Shown: piece by piece, positions 22,522 through 25,249 of the stretch
How the letters are laid out: the number at the start of each line of letters is the position of its first letter
Position numbering within the stretch: position 1 is the first letter of the stretch
Virus record (IMG/VR): IMGVR_UViG_3300038701_000199
Location: 1 to 25,249 of that record
Source of the DNA: a virus
Reading direction: 5' to 3' (one strand)
Length of the DNA: 25,249 bases
Position numbers and translations under genes: made by a program
The notes under the pieces: model-generated
The model's input: the letters and a program-made list of their open reading frames with translations, nothing else
The model's database searches: none
Told to the model about the DNA's origin: nothing

Positions 22522-25032
22522 ATGCGCTCCCTCATGTTTGGCGGTACAGCCGCCCTAGCGTTGTTCGCAGGCTCTGTCTGGGATACAATGGCTGCTGAGA
22601 TCGTCGATGACGGTCGGCCCAAACGAGTGACTTCTCCAGCTATCACTGGGGTCTTCGAAGAGGGGGAGCTGTTGAGTGTCTCTACAGGCACCTGGACCAA
22701 CTCTCCCTCCAGCTTTGCATACCAATGGTATCGAGACGGTGTGGCCATCTCCGGCGCAACCAGCCCGACCTACACAACCACAGCGACCGACCTAGACACG
22801 GTCATTAGCTGCGTAGTCTCTGCCACCAATGCAAACGGCACAACAAATACATCGGCCACAGGTGCCTCCGCAGTTCTCTACCCAGCGCCTAGCGCTACAG
22901 GTGGACTTGCAGACGTCACCTATGACCAGAACACTGGTGTCCAGACTGTGGACGTCTCTGGTGACTTCACGAACGCTGTCGGCGGGTCGTGGTCAGTCGC
23001 AGGTGCAGGCGCTACAATCAGCACATCAGGCGTCGTCAGTCTTCCTACAGTCACAGCTCGTGATAACGCATCGGTCGTCGTGACCTATGTGAACAGCGGT
23101 GGCGTTGCCCAGAGCGGCTTCAGCGTTACTGTGGAAGCTCCTGTCGGTGTGACCAATGTCATGCTGTTGATGGTCGCTGGCCAGTCCAACAGCCGCGTTG
23201 CTGGTAACAGCTCTGCGACACCTCCGACGAAGTACACTGACGGATCTCTTGGCGATGTCTACATCTTCGTCAAAGGGTCTGGCGCGAACACCTTCGCTGA
23301 GATCACTGCAGGCTCCTTTGTGGCCTATGATGCTGCGACCAATGCTGACCCTGACAACTCAGGTACAGCCTGGGGTTCCGAAGCTGAGTTCATCTACCAG
23401 ATGCGACAGGCTGGAGATGATCGACCTGTCTACATCGTCAAGGAGAGCCAGAACGGTCAGAACCTTGCAGTGCAATGGTATCCTGACACCTCCAACGACA
23501 ACTTCGAACACCTCGAAGCTAAGGTCGTAGAGGCACGTACGCAGATCACTGACACGATCAACGATGAAGTGGTCCTGTGGAACCAAGGTGAAGCTGACGC
23601 GAATGACGATACCATGGCAGCAGCTTATGCTACCAACTGGCCGTACTTCCTCAGTGAGTTCCGGTCCCGCATCTCTACTGGCTACTTCGTTGCAGAGCGC
23701 ATCCGTCCCCTCGGCTATGAAGGTGCCTCGGTCACGGACAACTCTGCAGGTTTCCTACGCGCATGGCAAGTGCGTGAGGCGGTCTCTGCTGGCATCCTTG
23801 CTGATGGCAATGGCTATGTGGTTGACACTGACTTCATCGAAAGCAACTTCAACAGCATCCACCCTGTGGAACCATGGACCGAGGGCAAAGGTCTCCGCTG
23901 TTGGCACGCCTTCAACGGCACCTACAATGCGAACTATGGTAGCCCTTACAGACGCTCGCCTGGGCCGTTCACTGTACCTGACCTGACTGACGTCACGACC
24001 GGTACAGTGATCCTGTCTGATGCTATCTCCCTGACCTTGATCGAACGACAGGTCTATGTTGACCTTCCTGCTGGAGCTGAGTTCCGCACGCTTAACAGCC
24101 TCAAAGGCGATGAACTCGTCCTCGACTGGACCAATGCAGGATACGTGGACAAGTACCAGAAGATCCAGTTCCGGGTCACAAGCTCCGGTAATGCCTCAAC
24201 AGCTACCAATGTACTGATCGATATCCAAGGTGTCACTGACACATGGACGGTCACTACAGCCTCTGGTGCAGCCTCCTATGAAGCTGAGACTGACGCGTTC
24301 ATCGCACAGGTCGCGACCAATGGTGGCGGTACGATCTCAGGTGCTGATGCAGCAGCTCTGGACGCCTTCTATGTGACCGCTAAGGCAAGCACATGGTGGC
24401 CTAAGATGTTCCGTATGTACGCGAGCATGGGCGATGCTGTGGCTTCCAGCCTAGACCTCGTCGGGCAATCCGTGAGCATGGTTGATGCCTCTGCTGATCC
24501 GCTGAACGCGTGGACGTGGAGTTCAGGTGGTGTGGGCTGGCAAGGGCAGACTTCGGCTAACGGCGGTATGGACCTGCAGGTGAACCCGTCCACAGACCTA
24601 CCTCAGGACGACTGTGCGTTTGGTCTGTGGTACAACTCGTACGCTTCAGGAACTCAAGGGGAACTCAATAGTATCCCTGATGACCACTTCTTTATGCGTA
24701 TGACCTCGGCTGGTGCTGCACGTGTCAAGGTCGCTCAGAGTAGCAACACGACCGCTACTGGTGTGTCTACCGCTCATGTGGGTCTCCGTGTGGGACAGCG
24801 TGAGGGGGCTAACTCCGTCAAGATCTACGACTACGATGGCACGGAGCTTGATAGTGAGGCAGATGCATCCCTGCTGACTGACAACACTCAGATGGTCTTG
24901 GGTAATACTGCAGGCTCCTACTCGGATGCCACAATCGCAGGCTTCTTCGCGGCAGACGCACAGCTCACACCTGCTGAGATCTCTGCAATGAACACTGCGG
25001 TCGAGACGCTTCAGGCTCACTTCTCAGCATAA
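22522..25032 (+). CDS. Ig-like / SGNH (sialate O-acetylesterase-type) esterase / lectin-like tail protein
   Basis: An 836-residue modular protein. Residues 1-26 are hydrophobic (FGGTAALALFAGSVW) and resemble a signal peptide. About 37-115 form an Ig-like domain (ITGVFEEGELLSVSTGTW, then FAYQWYRDGVAISGATSPTY). About 130-205 are a second beta domain. Residues about 210-455 resemble the SASA carbohydrate-esterase family of SGNH hydrolases: VAGQSN with Ser222, WNQGEAD (N354-D359) and IHP with His447. The Asp normally three residues before that His is Asn444 here. The C-terminal 200 residues, ending SDATIAGFFAADAQLTP and a helix, look like a LamG/concanavalin-type module. It likely deacetylates or binds host surface polysaccharide as a second receptor-binding protein. 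The ATG is 4 bp after the previous stop, and its ribosome site is weak. Confidence 0.82.
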   Translation: MRSLMFGGTAALALFAGSVWDTMAAEIVDDGRPKRVTSPAITGVFEEGELLSVSTGTWTNSPSSFAYQWYRDGVAISGATSPTYTTTATDLDTVISCVVSATNANGTTNTSATGASAVLYPAPSATGGLADVTYDQNTGVQTVDVSGDFTNAVGGSWSVAGAGATISTSGVVSLPTVTARDNASVVVTYVNSGGVAQSGFSVTVEAPVGVTNVMLLMVAGQSNSRVAGNSSATPPTKYTDGSLGDVYIFVKGSGANTFAEITAGSFVAYDAATNADPDNSGTAWGSEAEFIYQMRQAGDDRPVYIVKESQNGQNLAVQWYPDTSNDNFEHLEAKVVEARTQITDTINDEVVLWNQGEADANDDTMAAAYATNWPYFLSEFRSRISTGYFVAERIRPLGYEGASVTDNSAGFLRAWQVREAVSAGILADGNGYVVDTDFIESNFNSIHPVEPWTEGKGLRCWHAFNGTYNANYGSPYRRSPGPFTVPDLTDVTTGTVILSDAISLTLIERQVYVDLPAGAEFRTLNSLKGDELVLDWTNAGYVDKYQKIQFRVTSSGNASTATNVLIDIQGVTDTWTVTTASGAASYEAETDAFIAQVATNGGGTISGADAAALDAFYVTAKASTWWPKMFRMYASMGDAVASSLDLVGQSVSMVDASADPLNAWTWSSGGVGWQGQTSANGGMDLQVNPSTDLPQDDCAFGLWYNSYASGTQGELNSIPDDHFFMRMTSAGAARVKVAQSSNTTATGVSTAHVGLRVGQREGANSVKIYDYDGTELDSEADASLLTDNTQMVLGNTAGSYSDATIAGFFAADAQLTPAEISAMNTAVETLQAHFSA

Positions 25033-25038
25033 CCCTAT

Positions 25039-25062
25039 AGGCGTCCCTTAAGTGGGGCGTCT
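25039..25062 (+). terminator. Hairpin after the esterase gene, weak terminator candidate
   Basis: AGGCGTCCC (25039-25047) pairs with GGGGCGTCT (25054-25062) through 9 bp, two of them G-U, with loop TTAAGT. The following CTATCTAA is not a good U-tract, so termination would be inefficient; it may instead be a 3'-end stabiliser. Confidence 0.45.
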
Positions 25063-25121
25063 CTATCTAACACTCGCTTCACTGCGTAACACTCATTAAT
25101 ACAACAGGAGCAACTGTCGCC

Positions 25122-25249
25122 ATGACTGACGACGAAAGACAAATGCTCGAAGACACACACACAAAGGCAGACCTGTTGTACAGGGCGTTCATGGAAGTAC
25201 CTCCGGGTTCTCCTAAGGACGAGAAGACCCTGCTTGAGTGGAACCGCTC
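25122..25249 (+). CDS. Hypothetical protein, 3'-truncated by window edge
   Basis: The ATG at 25122 opens a frame that stays open to the right edge (42 complete codons). CAGGAG at 25105-25110 is a plausible ribosome site, 11 nt upstream. The visible N terminus, MTDDERQMLEDTHTKADLLY followed by RAFMEVPPGSPKDEKTLLEW, is acidic and helical, of a type seen in small phage proteins with a possible downstream coiled coil or membrane helix. No function can be assigned from this fragment. By position it could be a lysis-module or structural accessory gene. Confidence 0.6.
   Translation, partial: MTDDERQMLEDTHTKADLLYRAFMEVPPGSPKDEKTLLEWNR

Noticed and set aside
1-25249. Integrase, attachment site, CRISPR array, insertion sequence or defence system
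   Set aside because: None seen. The gene content is that of a lytic T7-type virion module, and the repeats present are few and not spaced as an array.

Overview
The window is the late, virion-assembly half of a lytic podovirus of the T7 supergroup (Autographiviridae-like). Every supportable gene is on the + strand, genes are tightly packed, and the order follows T7: portal (gp8), scaffold (gp9), capsid (gp10), tail tubular A and B (gp11, gp12), internal virion proteins (gp13 to gp16), fibre (gp17), small and large terminase (gp18, gp19). A vitamin-B12-type ribonucleotide reductase, a MazG-like nucleotidase and a gene-transfer-agent-type holin suggest a marine phage of an alphaproteobacterial host, for example a Roseobacter relative. 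That host assignment is inference from gene content and GC-rich codon use; no host marker is present.

Layout. Bases 2-1477 are the 3' part of the ribonucleotide reductase. Next comes a UUCG hairpin and the first of three copies of AATTAAGTTCCACCATCC, then two small genes, the portal, a 59-residue gene overlapping the portal end, the scaffold and the holin. The second repeat copy leads into the MazG-like gene, a small unknown gene, a tRNA-Asn(GUU), an unexplained 168-bp segment and the capsid gene. A strong terminator follows the capsid, as in T7. Tail tubular A and B, the gp13 to gp16 equivalents and a second terminator follow. The fibre gene starts directly on the U-tract of that second terminator. 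Small terminase, a third terminator and large terminase come next. The third repeat copy opens a 398-bp gene-free, hairpin-rich stretch, followed by a small beta-rich protein, an 836-residue Ig-like/SGNH-esterase protein and the start of a further small gene.

How it works together. The nucleotide enzymes and the tRNA support genome synthesis and late translation. Portal, scaffold and capsid build the procapsid; terminase packages it; gp11 and gp12 equivalents form the tail tube; the gp13 to gp16 equivalents form the ejected core, with the murein-cutting domain carried by the gp15 equivalent. The fibre and the esterase protein are likely host-recognition components. The three repeats look like promoters for a phage T7-type RNA polymerase that would be encoded outside the window. 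The least explained sequences are the tRNA-to-capsid spacer, the structured region after terminase, and the fibre start site, where a hairpin lies between the Shine-Dalgarno sequence and the AUG.
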